The notes under the pieces: model-generated
What the model saw: only the letters and a program-made list of their open reading frames with translations
What the model was told of the DNA's origin: nothing
Database searches by the model: none
Source: Monoraphidium neglectum
Lineage: Eukaryota > Chlorophyta > Chlorophyceae > Sphaeropleales > Selenastraceae
Direction of reading: 5' to 3'
DNA length: 15,726 bases
Assembly: GCF_000611645.1 (NCBI RefSeq)
Contig: NW_014012471.1
Span: forward strand, 1 to 15,726
Translations under genes and position numbers: made by a program
In this document: one piece after another, positions 1 to 8,577 of the stretch
How the letters are laid out: every line of letters starts with the position of its first letter
Numbering within the stretch: position 1 is the stretch's first letter

Positions 1-190
1 CCGCCATGCTGCGGCGAGCTCACGTGCCCACCCGCCCACCCACCTAAGCACCCACGAACCCCAACATACAGCGCTGCAGGGCGCGGCGCGGGCGGCGGCC
101 AGAGAGTGCGGCCGCCATCAGCACACGGACAGCAGCGGCGTTCGCGCCGAGAAGCAGCCCGCGTGGGGCCTTGCTGCAGACCCGTCGCAT
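1..190 (-). CDS. Possible first exon of a minus-strand gene leaving the window (partial)
   Basis: Reading the minus strand from an ATG at 190, an open frame encodes about 40 residues rich in Arg, Ala, Leu and Ser and free of acidic residues, beginning MRRVCSKAPRGLLLG. This composition is typical of an organelle transit peptide. A candidate donor (GTATGT on the minus strand) follows at 69, leaving phase 1. A candidate acceptor (CTCGCCGCAG) ends at 9, so exon 2 would begin at 8 and leave the window. The implied intron is only about 61 bases and contains a G-quadruplex motif. If the donor is not used, the frame stops about 14 codons later. No function can be assigned. The whole call rests on composition and two splice-like signals and could be chance. 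Confidence 0.25.
27..41 (-). other. G-quadruplex motif with one-base loops (minus strand)
   Basis: The plus strand reads CCCACCCGCCCACCC. The minus strand therefore has four runs of three G separated by single bases, the most stable class of parallel quadruplex. It lies inside the putative short first intron of the minus-strand gene. Confidence 0.6.
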
Positions 191-1109
191 GTGCTTTTCT
201 GGGGTGAGCTGGGCGGCCCTCTGCTCTGAATGCCTGCTTGTCAGCGTTGCGCTCACGCACTGTGCGGCTGGTTTGTGGAACGCTCGCTCTGCGGACCCGC
301 TAGCTGCCTTTCGGGGCTGATTTCGTGGTCTCCGCTTGCCCGTGTGACTGAGCGCCGGCAGTGGAACGTTCCACTGTCAGCGATGCAACCGCATTGTATG
401 TGGCGGCCGTCCCGCTTGAGGTGTTGGGGAGCCACACATGTTAGTGTTCATTTCTAGTTTTATGTAGTATGTGCTTGGTTCCCTACCTGTAGGTGGGGGA
501 ACCAGCACTTGCGAGTGGCGCGTGGCAAATAGGAAGCACGGTGGCAGGTAGCCGTGGCAAGCAAGGCTGAGTGGCAGCATGCTTGCGTCAGGCGGACGTG
601 GACGCGGGTGAGGCCGCCGTCGCCCGGCGCTGTCGCGATGAAGGGTTGACGGCAACGCCAAGGACAACGGGGCGAACCCCACCGCCCGTTGCGCCGGGGG
701 CGGCGTTGCGTGGCGCAGGGCGCTCTGCGGTTGGACAGCACGGCTGAGTGCAGGACGGGAAGGCGCGCCGGGCAGCCCAGCTGGGGCGGCCGCCCCGCAC
801 CCGGCAGCTTCCCTCACTTATGCCGGCTTCATCACCGGGCAGAGTCACCCCGCGATCGGGGGTGACGTACGGCTTTGAAGTGCAGTGTTGCTGCGTACGG
901 GGTGCAGGATGCCTGGAGCAATGGCCGCTATGCATATATGGGGGCTTTCTGCGCGGCGCGGGCTGGCGTTCAGAATTATGAAACGGCGACCACCGGCACG
1001 CGGCAGCTGGCTGGCAGTCCTAGCTGCGGGTTACGCTCATGCGGCTACATAGTGCGACGCCTCATTCGTTTGTACAATTAGATTCAATCGTCCCCGCCTA
1101 CGCGCACAT
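191..1109. other. Intergenic stretch without a convincing gene
   Basis: Short frames exist on both strands, but none shows sustained C/G-ending codons together with splice signals or a recognisable protein. The stretch lies between the putative minus-strand gene on the left and paralog A on the right, so it probably holds divergent promoters. The notable element is the palindrome at 359-376. A TATA-like CATATATG occurs near 933-940, but it is about 275 bases before the paralog A start, which seems far. Confidence 0.5.
359..376. promoter_or_regulatory. 18-base perfect palindrome with heat-shock-element core
   Basis: The sequence CAGTGGAACGTTCCACTG is a perfect inverted repeat. Its centre GAACGTTC matches the GAAnnTTC unit pair bound by heat-shock factors. 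It lies about 170 bases upstream of the putative minus-strand start at 190 and about 840 bases upstream of paralog A. Only one GAA/TTC pair is clear, whereas strong elements usually have three or more units. The regulatory role is an inference. Confidence 0.35.
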
Positions 1110-1116
1110 CATATAC
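1110..1116 (+). promoter_or_regulatory. TATA-like element upstream of paralog A
   Basis: The sequence CATATAC lies about 100 bases before the ATG at 1213, a reasonable place for a TATA-like box with a short 5' UTR. Paralog B has a comparable CATATAG at 6846, about 148 bases before its ATG. Both genes also have TTTCGAA in the presumed 5' UTR (1184-1190 and 6978-6984). No transcription start is visible directly. Confidence 0.25.
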
Positions 1117-1212
1117 ACTCCGCTTCCGATCATCTCGGTACGTTCTCCCGAGTCCGCGTCGCCACTTTCGACACCACGCAAGGTTTCGAACAGGGTGTCT
1201 CAGACCACTAAG

Positions 1213-3694
1213 ATGATGAAGACACTAACCATCGCGTTCCTGGTCCTGGCGCTCGCCCATAACGCCGCGGGTGAGGCCCAGCCGCGAACGCGCTGGCGCC
1301 TAGGTGGCACCAGCTGCCCCATTTGGGCCTTTTACCATCCTGTCCTGCATGCCGCCCCGGCTGAAAGCACTGCAAACAGGGATTGGCGTCTGAATCATGC
1401 CTCCACATCTGCTGGGACCCCACTGCACCCGCGGCGCCCTCGCGGCCACCCCGTTTTCGCGACCACGCACGCCCTCGCCGCGCCCGGCCCCCTCTGATTT
1501 GCGCGGCCCCTCGCCCCGCCTCCCCCATTGCATACTTGCCACCCCTCCTCAACCGCAGCCTCACGCCTGCTCAAGCAGCAGTACAGCGTGCCCCTCCTGC
1601 GGGGCACGGCCCAGCCCCAGCAAGCCACCCCTGAATACAACAGGTGGGGCAGGCCTTGTGCCCACAGCACCCTCACTCTTTCCCTGCCGCCCCCGAACCG
1701 CGCGCCGCGCGCCGCGTGCCGCGCCTTCTCTCTTCCCCAGCCCTTGCGCCCCCCCCCCCCCGGAGCCCAGGCTCCGCATCCGTCCCGTACTTAGTCCGGT
1801 GCCGCCTTCCCATCCAAAGCCCCCGCTACTGCCGCACGAATCCCGCGCCGACATGCTGGCGGCCTGCATCGTGTCCGGCCCCCTGAAACTGCTGCTAGTC
1901 ATCAACTCGAAAACCGCACGCCACCACCTCCACACGCACGCGTGCGTCCCCGATTTGCAGGTACGGCAGGGGCGCCGGCGACCTCCTGCAGAACGTGGTG
2001 CAGGGCGAGACGCAGCGCGGCATCACCGACTCCCAGGCCACGGTGGTCCTACAGACGGACGTGGCCGGCCACCAGAATGCTGCGGTCAGGTGCGCGCAGC
2101 TTCGGGGCGGCTTCCTCAGCAGACCGGTCTGGCGGCACGGGGTCTTGGAGGGGGTTACGGGCGTTCGAGGTGGACTGTGTTGGGCGCCGTGGCTCATGCG
2201 TTGAGCTGGGTGGCCGCACGCCATGCAGTGCACGCTCATATCCCCTGCCTTTCGGCAGGCTGCGGCTCACCTCGGCAGCCTTGCGGCCTGTAGTCAGCCG
2301 GCTTGGGGCGCTGCCAACCTGGCTCCCCTTTGCCTCCCCTCACCCCGCCTCCCCGGCGAGCTAACATGATGATCTCACTGTCCCTCCCCTCGCACGCCCC
2401 GCCCGCATCCCACGTCTTTGCTGCAAACTCCCAGGGACGCCGTCGGCCAGAACCAGGCCCAAGCCCTCGTCAGCGGCGCGGCCAACGGCGGGTGAGTGCG
2501 CGCACCCGTGGCAGCTGCTCATCGCGCCATCTCCCCCCCTTCCCCCACCCTGCCCGCGATGACCGCCCAATCCTCTTTCCAAAGGAAGAGCGCGGCAGTC
2601 CGCACCTGCCGCGCAGCTTCCTGCCGCCTCGCTGGGTGCTCCGTGAGGCGCAAGCGCAGCCGCAGGCGCGCCGCACCCGCCACGGCTCGTTCGCGCCACG
2701 ACTGATCCCCCCCTCCCGCATGGCCGTACCCTGCGCCTGTGCTCGCGTGCGGCCACAGCCCCCGCGAGATTGCTAAGGAGGCGTTTGGAAACGTGCAGTA
2801 CCAGGTGGGGCAAGCATGTGTGTTACGTGCTATGCATACGAAACATGGTGTGCTTTGGGATGGAGCTGCTCCGTGCAATGGCCCCGTGCTGCCAACACCC
2901 CGTTCGCTGGGGCCAGTGGCCGCACTTAACGCATGACAGCGGCGGGCCCCCGCGCGTGCCGCGAAGACGCCCTGCCTCGCTCGCCCGTGGGGTCGCAAGC
3001 AGCGTGCGGGCGGGCCAGGGCGCCTGCAGCAGCGCCTCTCTCCAAACCCCAACGCAGCGCGACCGGCCCATCTGTCTGCCCGCAAAACACCCTGTCTCCC
3101 CTCATCCCCTCCCCTACCCATCCACCCCTAATCAACTCCCAACTCCCACTTCCCGTTCGTGAACAACCGCCCACCCTATTTGCTCCCCAATCGCATTTGA
3201 ATTTCAAACCCGACAGGTGCACGGCCAGGGCCTCGCCCTGAACAGCGACACGCGCACCGCCCTCGCCAACAACGACGCCCAGCGCATCATCCAGGCCAGC
3301 ATTGACAACGGCGACGCCTTCACCGCCGCACAGGGCGGGTCTGACAAGTGAGCGGGCGCGGGCGGGGACCGGGCCGCGGGCGGGCCCGGTTTTCGGACGC
3401 GTGCGTCCATGCATCCTGCCGCCGCGCGGGCGCCCTTGCAAGCTTTCCGGCTGCATCCCTCAGGCCTGGCTTCAGCTGCTCCACTCGGCTCATGATACGA
3501 GAAAAAACGCCCCCACCCGGCGCATGCATGCGAGCAACCCCCCATGCCGCCCGCCGGCGCGCAAAGCGGGGCTTTGCCGGCAGACCTCCCCCTGTGTCCC
3601 CTCACCTTCCGTCCGCCCCGCATCGCCGCGCCCTCTGCTCTGCAGCGCCTTCGCCACAGTTTTCGGGGACCGAACCCACCAGTGGACCAACTAA
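1213..3694 (+). CDS. Secreted Ala/Gln/Asn-rich protein, paralog A (7 exons, 184 residues)
   Basis: The exons are 1213-1270, 1559-1643, 1961-2089, 2435-2491, 2759-2804, 3217-3347 and 3646-3694 (stop TAA), with intron phases 1,2,2,2,0,2. The ATG at 1213 is chosen because MMKTLTIAFLVLALA is a textbook signal peptide, with likely cleavage after the Ala run near residue 20, just before SRLLKQQ. The mature part has no cysteine and is rich in Ala, Gln, Asn and Gly. It carries the motifs VGQNQAQALV (exon 4), AKEAFGN (exon 5) and SDTRTALAN (exon 6). Exons 5 (46 bases) and 6 (131 bases) have exactly the lengths of their counterparts in paralog B, which confirms the model. A 51-base in-frame cassette may be included between exons 4 and 5 (2585-2635). 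The 3' UTR probably reaches at least the hairpin at 4121. I do not recognise the family; a secreted or cell-wall/matrix role is only inferred from the signal peptide. Confidence 0.85.
1749..1761 (+). repeat. Poly-C run (13 C) in intron 2 of paralog A
   Basis: Thirteen consecutive C residues lie in the pyrimidine-rich second intron. Such runs are prone to length variation and to sequencing error. Confidence 0.9.
2585..2635 (+). other. Possible 51-base cassette exon in intron 4 of paralog A
   Basis: An acceptor-like CTCTTTCCAAAG ends at 2584 and a donor-like GG/GTGCTC begins at 2636. The 51 bases between them are open in the frame set by exon 4 and return exon 5 to the correct frame. They would add 17 residues, including KSAAVRT and AASC. 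Paralog B has a 51-base counterpart at the same relative place. The donor is weak, and the two Cys residues are out of character for this Cys-free family. It may be a relic or an alternatively spliced exon. Skipping it gives the best A/B protein alignment. Confidence 0.3.
3368..3390 (+). repeat. GC-rich inverted repeat in intron 6 of paralog A
   Basis: ACCGGGCC (3368-3375) and GGCCCGGT (3383-3390) are perfect inverted arms around a seven-base loop. The repeat lies 20 bases after the intron donor and could form a hairpin in the pre-mRNA. In such GC-rich DNA this may be chance. Confidence 0.5.
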
Positions 3695-5002
3695 GAGGTA
3701 CCCCAAACGACCGCAAGACCCTTCGCCCAGCGGTCAGCCGACGCAGCCGACGCGTCGCGCCGCCGCCCGTCCGGAGGAGGCCCGCGCACGCCGTCCGGTT
3801 GCTGGGCGGGGCCGCCGGCGAGGGCGGCCCCAGCGGCGTGGTCGTGTGTGCTTTTAGGCATGAGACCTGGCGGCGCACGCCGCCCACGTGGCGTGTGCTG
3901 CATTCCCGTCACCGCTTGTTGGCGCCAGCAGGCGCAAGAGACAGCCGCGGCACCCCCTCAGCTTCAGCGGCGCCGCCGTTTGCCCGACTGCAAGCGGGCG
4001 AGCTGCGATGTTGCGGCGACGCATTTCGTGGACACTCGACATCCTACCAAACTTCCCGCTTGTGCAGTCGCAGCGCGGCGCTCCCTTGATCTGGCTGCCT
4101 GCCCCCAGTTGCCCCAACTCTTCCCAAAGGCCAACCTTTTGGGAAAGACATCTCCTGTGTACGCTCTCATGATTTGATGCCAGCCTTTGCACCCACTGCC
4201 GCTGACGGCGGTGGGCTGCCAGGCACCCCGCGGCCGCCGCCAACGGCGAGCCGCGGGCTCGCACGTGCCCGCGGCTCGCACACCGCCATCCGCGTCCGCT
4301 CCAGCACTTGTGTTGCCGAGGGCAGCTGGGAAGCTGCCTCCTGAAAGCAAGACGCCCGGCGCAAAGCCGCCGCCTGGCGTCGAAATGACCCCGCGCATGA
4401 AGCATGTCTGAAAAGGTATGCCACGCGCTTACGCATCCCCCGCGCACACGGCTGCGGAGCGCATCTGGGACACCAGAAGCTTCCGCCGTGGCAGCTGCCA
4501 ACGCATGTACCTCTGGGGAGCCGCGCGCCACTCCTCCCGAGGCGCGCCGTTCCCTGCGCCCTGTTGCGTTTCTACACCAACCAATCCGTCTAAAGCTCGA
4601 CCCATTTTGAGAGGATGAGGTTTGATTACAGAGCTGTTTCTCTCCTCCTCCCGCCTGCGTTTGACTGGGTGCGCTGTCGAAAAGCCTCCCTTGTCGCCTG
4701 TCATGCCCAGCCCGCCCCTGCGGCGGAGCAGCCGCGGCTCCCTGACTGAAGCCGCGTGGCCATCTGCAATGGCTTAGGCTGCAGGACTAAATTTCGTTCA
4801 GTTGGATCATGCGCGGCCGCCCGCCCTTCCGGCGCATATTGCTGGCTTGCGTGCCGCCGGCGCCCCAGCGGCAGCTCGTGGCGTGCGGCCCCAGCACCGC
4901 CCCGCGGCGGCCGCCCGCGACGCGGCGCAGCTGCCTGCGCTCCTTTTGATTATTGGATCCCGCGGGCGTGGAAACTCCCCAGGCCTTAGCCACCACGCAT
5001 GC
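3695..5002. other. 3' UTR of paralog A and following intergenic region
   Basis: No frame here combines codon bias, a start and splice sites convincingly. The conserved hairpin at 4121-4145 implies that the paralog A transcript extends at least 450 bases past its stop. No TGTAA lies between 3695 and 5604, so the 3' end is undetermined. The right-hand part (about 4620-5002) would hold the promoter of the small gene at 5003. A short open stretch near 4632-4770 ends AWPSAMA and has a GATTACAG acceptor-like sequence before it, but it has no start and no partner exon. Confidence 0.45.
4121..4145 (+). ncRNA. Conserved 3' UTR hairpin, copy A
   Basis: TTCCCAAAGG (4121-4130), loop CCAA (4131-4134) and CCTTTTGGGAA (4135-4145) form a ten-pair stem with one extra T bulged on the 3' side. 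It lies 427 bases past the paralog A stop. Paralog B has a matching hairpin at 10167-10194. They share the 5' arm TTCCCAA followed by A/T and GGCC, the 3' arm TTTGGGAAAGA and the bulged T. One base pair changes from A-T to T-A. It is not the standard histone-mRNA stem-loop. A cis-acting mRNA element (stability, processing or translation) is the likely class; the function is unknown. Confidence 0.6.
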
Positions 5003-5294
5003 ATGGCGCTGCGCCCGCTGGGCCCTCGCCACTCCTTTCAAACAACTCGCAAACAAGGGTCTTTACTTGTCAGGGCAGGGGGGATGCTGCGCGCCGCTGC
5101 CCAAAGCTCGGGTCTCCGGCTGCGTGCTCACACCCCGACCGTACGTCTTCCGATACTCTCTTCACGTCACGACATATTGCATTTGACAAGCAACACAACA
5201 ACAGGTTTCCAACGTGTCCGACGACGCCCAGCAGAGCGCCGGCGCCGGCTGTGGCGCTGCTTCGCCTGATATCAAGCAAAGCAGCTCCTCCTGA
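5003..5294 (+). CDS. Putative small organelle-targeted protein (2 exons, 75 residues)
   Basis: Exon 1 (5003-5140) ends at a good donor, ACC/GTACGT. Exon 2 (5205-5294) follows the acceptor AACAACAG. The intron is 64 bases and phase 0, and exon 2 ends in TGA. The first 46 residues, starting MALRPLGPRHSFQTTRKQG, contain many Arg and Ser and no acidic residues. They include LLVRAGG, which resembles a chloroplast transit cleavage region, so organelle import is inferred. Exon 2 (starting VSNVSDDAQQSAG) is acidic/Ser-rich and strongly C/G-biased at third positions. The frame is open further upstream to an ATG at 4802, and an inner ATG lies at 5084; 5003 is chosen for its transit-like start. A TGTAA signal at 5605 would give a 3' UTR of about 310 bases. 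No family is recognised. It could be a chance combination of splice-like sites. Confidence 0.35.
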
Positions 5295-5310
5295 AATCGA
5301 TTTCAGGAGG
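5287..5310. repeat. 24-base perfect palindrome overlapping a stop codon
   Basis: Positions 5287-5298 are the exact reverse complement of 5299-5310, centred on ATCGAT with outer arms CCTCCTGAA and TTCAGGAGG. The TGA stop of the small gene at 5003 (5292-5294) lies in the left arm. It may act as a hairpin in the mRNA end or as a protein-binding site. No role is shown. Confidence 0.8.
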
Positions 5311-5336
5311 GGGAACGCGCGGTTTCTTGGGATGCT

Positions 5337-5354
5337 GCTGGAGGTCCCTCCAGC
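5337..5354 (+). repeat. Inverted repeat just after the 24-base palindrome
   Basis: GCTGGAGG (5337-5344) and CCTCCAGC (5347-5354) are perfect 8-base arms around TC. The loop is too short for an unstrained full stem, but the repeat lies only 26 bases after the palindrome at 5287-5310. The two may form paired structures in the 3' UTR of the small gene. Confidence 0.5.
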
Positions 5355-5498
5355 TGGCAACCAACAACCCAGGCTCAAGGCCTTGCCCACACACGTTTTC
5401 ATGTCACCGTGTCAAACTGTGATCAAGCACCTGGGGAGCTGCCGCCTGTACATAGGCAGCAACCTTCCGTGATTTTGTCAACCTCAACCCCACAATGA

Positions 5499-5575
5499 GT
5501 GTGTATAGTGTGTGCACCTGTCTGTCTGTATGTGTGTGTGCGCGTGAGTGTATGTGCGTGTGACTTTGTGTGTAC
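5499..5575 (+). repeat. Imperfect TG-rich simple-sequence tract
   Basis: About 77 bases are dominated by TG/TGTG with CTGT and TATG interruptions. The tract lies in the presumed 3' UTR of the small gene, about 30 bases before the TGTAA at 5605. The minus-strand reading gives a His/Thr-rich artefact. Confidence 0.7.
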
Positions 5576-5604
5576 GCTGTCGGGCAATGCCGCGCATCGC
5601 CCTG

Positions 5605-5609
5605 TGTAA
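5605..5609 (+). terminator. TGTAA poly(A) signal candidate for the small gene
   Basis: TGTAA is the usual chlorophyte near-upstream poly(A) signal. This is the first plus-strand copy after the stop of paralog A and after the stop at 5294. It best fits the small gene at 5003-5294. Confidence 0.35.
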
Positions 5610-6845
5610 CTCATGAGATGACTGCGCACACCGGGCAATAATATCACAGTGTATGTCCCTACCTACAATACGTACAGAGCAGCAAAATGCTTGGTGGCCC
5701 CAACCCTTGCTCGAGAGTCTGGGGGAGGGGGGACTCGCCCAAGCGTATTTAATGTCAAGTGCAACTTGACGGGCATAGCTGTGCCACGCTGCAATGACGA
5801 GCTGATGCCACTCTATTGCGCCATGCGAGCGGCACCGCGCCTCTGGCTCGGCCGGCGCGCGCTTGGGGCCGCCGAAAGCAAGACAGCGAGGCACAGCGTC
5901 TGGGTGCGTTGGCGCCACGCTTGCGACCGCCACACGGCCGTGCCTGTCCCCGCCCTGTGAACCGCGAACGGGCGTCAGACGGAGGCGTATCAGGCAGAAA
6001 TCAAAAAAATCTTGCTCCACCTTTGGTCCAACCTTGCATGTGTAATGATCACTGATCTGTGACTGTGCGTGGGTAGGGGTGCTGAAGAGGAGCTACCAAC
6101 AGGAATGTTTCCGTTGAACTAGGCAGGTTGCACCAGCGTGCGACGAACAGCAGCGGCATAAGGGCGGCTCGCGGCCACGAGGCGCACAGCAGTCTGAGCA
6201 GTCTGTTTCAATTCGAAGAAAAGTGATTCGTTGTTGACCACGCATCCGCTTGCAGCCGCGGTTTCTCAAGAGGGTGTGTGGCAACCGACCACACCGCAGG
6301 CGCCAGTTGGCCATTCACAGCTAGCCACTAGCGCCGGCGGCACGGGGAGCGGGCCTTGGAGCAGCTGGCGCCGCAATAACGAGCAGCGGCGCGGCGCTCT
6401 GCGGCGTTGGGCGGCGCGAGCAGGTGTGAGTCATGCTGCCTGCCTGTCCCCGGCAGGGGTGCTGTCTGGTGCGGCGTTCTCGCTCTTTTGAGGGGCAACG
6501 CCTTGCACTATAAGCTGTGATGGAGCTGGTGCGGTCTCGCAAGAGCTGAGTTGAAAAATGACTCGGGCGGCGGCGGCGCTGTGGCGGGAGGGGTGTCGTA
6601 ATCCGCCGCGGGGTTCATCAATGGCTTAACACCGCGTGGTCACGGGTGTGAATGCCGGCTGAGGACGGGCGCACCACGGTGTTCTGGCAGCAATACCGGG
6701 TGATATAATGCAAATTTACATCTGCGCATTGAAATAGGGCATCTGCAGCACATTTCAGGTACGACGGCGGCAGGGAAAAGAGGATCCACCACTGGCAGAT
6801 GGAGCTGGCTTGGGCGCTCGTATCACACATTTGTGCCGGATCGCG
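5610..6845. other. Intergenic region upstream of paralog B
   Basis: No supported gene was found. Frames on both strands lack consistent codon bias and splice partners. The stretch contains an inverted repeat at 5754-5770, a second TGTAA at 6041-6045 and a TATA-like CTATAAG near 6508-6514 with no convincing gene after it. The right end should hold the paralog B promoter. Confidence 0.5.
5754..5770. repeat. Inverted repeat with 7-base arms
   Basis: GTCAAGT (5754-5760) and ACTTGAC (5764-5770) are perfect arms around GCA. This is compatible with a small hairpin or a dimeric protein-binding site in the region between the small gene and paralog B. Confidence 0.6.
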
Positions 6846-6852
6846 CATATAG
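6846..6852 (+). promoter_or_regulatory. TATA-like element upstream of paralog B
   Basis: The sequence CATATAG lies about 148 bases before the ATG at 6994. It resembles the CATATAC upstream of paralog A. The promoter assignment is inferred from position only. Confidence 0.25.
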
Positions 6853-6993
6853 ATAGACTTTTTGTCAATTATAGCTCATACATCAGGCTTTGTGTTCGAC
6901 ACACACGCTACGCGCGCCTCAAACTACGAAAGTCGTTCCGTGATCACCGGCGCCGATTTCGTTTTTGCACCTCTCAGTTTCGAAGCCGCTATA

Positions 6994-8541
6994 ATGAACA
7001 TGAAAATGACCATCGCTGTGCTCCTAGCCCTCGCGCTCGCCCAGTCTGCCGCGGGTAAGCCCCCCGTCGCCCATGCGCGGCAGCTGAGTCAGCTTTTGCG
7101 TGATGTCACGCACCTGTCCATGCGGCCGGCCGAGCTGGGCGCCCATTCCGAGTGCACCAGCCCAATGACAGGCCATAAGGGAGGCCCGAATCCAGGGGAT
7201 TGTGCAGCACCCTGCTTCAGCACCGCGCGCGGGTGCTGTGCCCTCACCCCTCTTCCCCGCACTTCGCGCCCCCTGGCGCCACGGCCCCCCACCCCTTCTC
7301 TTCCGCAGCCGCGCGGGCGCTGAGACAGCAGCCGGCCTCGATCCTGCCACTGTTGCCGGGCGCACCCCAACCCCAGCACAAGACGCCCGTCTTCAAGCAA
7401 CAGTGAGCGTGACCCCACTTTGTGGTTCCTCAATTGCATTCAAAAAGTGTGACGCTTGTTGATGCATGCACGCCGCAGCGCTTGCAAGAGCCTGTAAGGG
7501 CGTGTGGTGCAAAGCGTGCAGGATGTGCCAGGAGGCTGAGGATGCATGGGATTTGTTGCCTCTAAGTACAACCTGTGCACACAAAAGCACGCGCACGCGC
7601 TGCGCACGCAACTCACGTTTTAGGTACCTGCTTGCACACAACGCTCAGAGCAGGCTGACCCGACCCGTGCGGCGGCAACAGCAATCCCGCTTGCGAGCCT
7701 CCACAGATCCCTTACAACGGCACCCGCGCCCTTGCGCGCGCATGGAAATGATACATCCCTGTATCGGATCCGCACGCCCCTTGTTCACACATGCCCCCGC
7801 TCACGACCACGTCGATCCCACGCTGGACCCCCCCACCCGCGCACGTCTGCCCGCTCGCGCGCCCAGGCTGGGCACCAACTCTGGCCGCAACAACGGCGGG
7901 GACAGCAGCGGCGCGTCAAGCGAGGCGCTCTTCAACTTGAACCAGGCCCAAACGCAGCAGGGCCGCACCGGCTCCGCCGTGACGGTGGCCCTCCAGACAG
8001 CCAAGGCTGGGCGCCAGAACCCGCTCACCAGGTGGGGCTTTGGTTCTGTTGGTGCGGGGTTTGGAGGGGTAGGGTTTTGGGTTGGGTCTTTGGAGATGAT
8101 TGAGAAAGCAAAATGTGTGAGTCTGCCCTACAGGGCAGGGTTTTTAGGGGGTAAGCTGTTCTGGGAAAAGCGAGCTTTGTAGGGTTGTGTGTTGCATGAT
8201 GCTAGTGAGGAGCGAGATCAGGCCCCCGGCATGCCGGCATGCCTGGGCGCGCGCTTGCGTGGGCTGCGCTCAGCAGCGGACGCACTCAAGGTTGGATAGA
8301 TCTGTCGCGAATGAATGTTGTTCATGTGATGTTGCTCCAGCCCCCCACACAACCATCACAGCATGGGCGTTGCAAATCAAATTTGATCCCAGGCCACAGC
8401 TTGCCCCTCACCCCCCTCCCCGCCTCCCGGCCGCGATCCTTTTGCACAGGAGCGTCATCGGCCAAAACCAGGCCCAAGCCATTGTCGGCAACGCCGCCAG
8501 CGGCGGAGGGTGAGCCCAGGTTGCAGGCTTCTGTCTTCCCC

Positions 8542-8577
<36 letters not shown>

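Noticed and set aside
2519..3121. Long minus-strand frame of about 200 codons
   Set aside because: It runs antisense across exon 5 and introns 4-5 of paralog A. Long antisense frames are expected in GC-rich DNA, and it has no recognisable domain.
4121..4145. Identity of the 3' UTR hairpin as a histone mRNA stem-loop
   Set aside because: The sequence does not match the histone stem-loop consensus, lies hundreds of bases past the stop, and the proteins are not histones.
3204..4531. Two overlapping minus-strand frames of about 225 codons each
   Set aside because: They cover the last exons and 3' UTR of paralog A antisense, with Arg/Ala/Gly-rich composition typical of shadow frames.
4612..4770. 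Open stretch after GATTACAG ending AWPSAMA and stop
   Set aside because: It has no start codon and no matching upstream donor. The same bases are open on the minus strand as well.
5484..6020. Minus-strand frame of 178 codons
   Set aside because: Its C-terminal part is a His/Thr artefact of the TG-rich tract, and no splice, family or codon-bias support exists for the rest.
6558..6629. Short plus-strand ORF starting MTRAAAALW after a CTATAAG box
   Set aside because: At 23 codons with no homology or conserved context, it is too weak to call.
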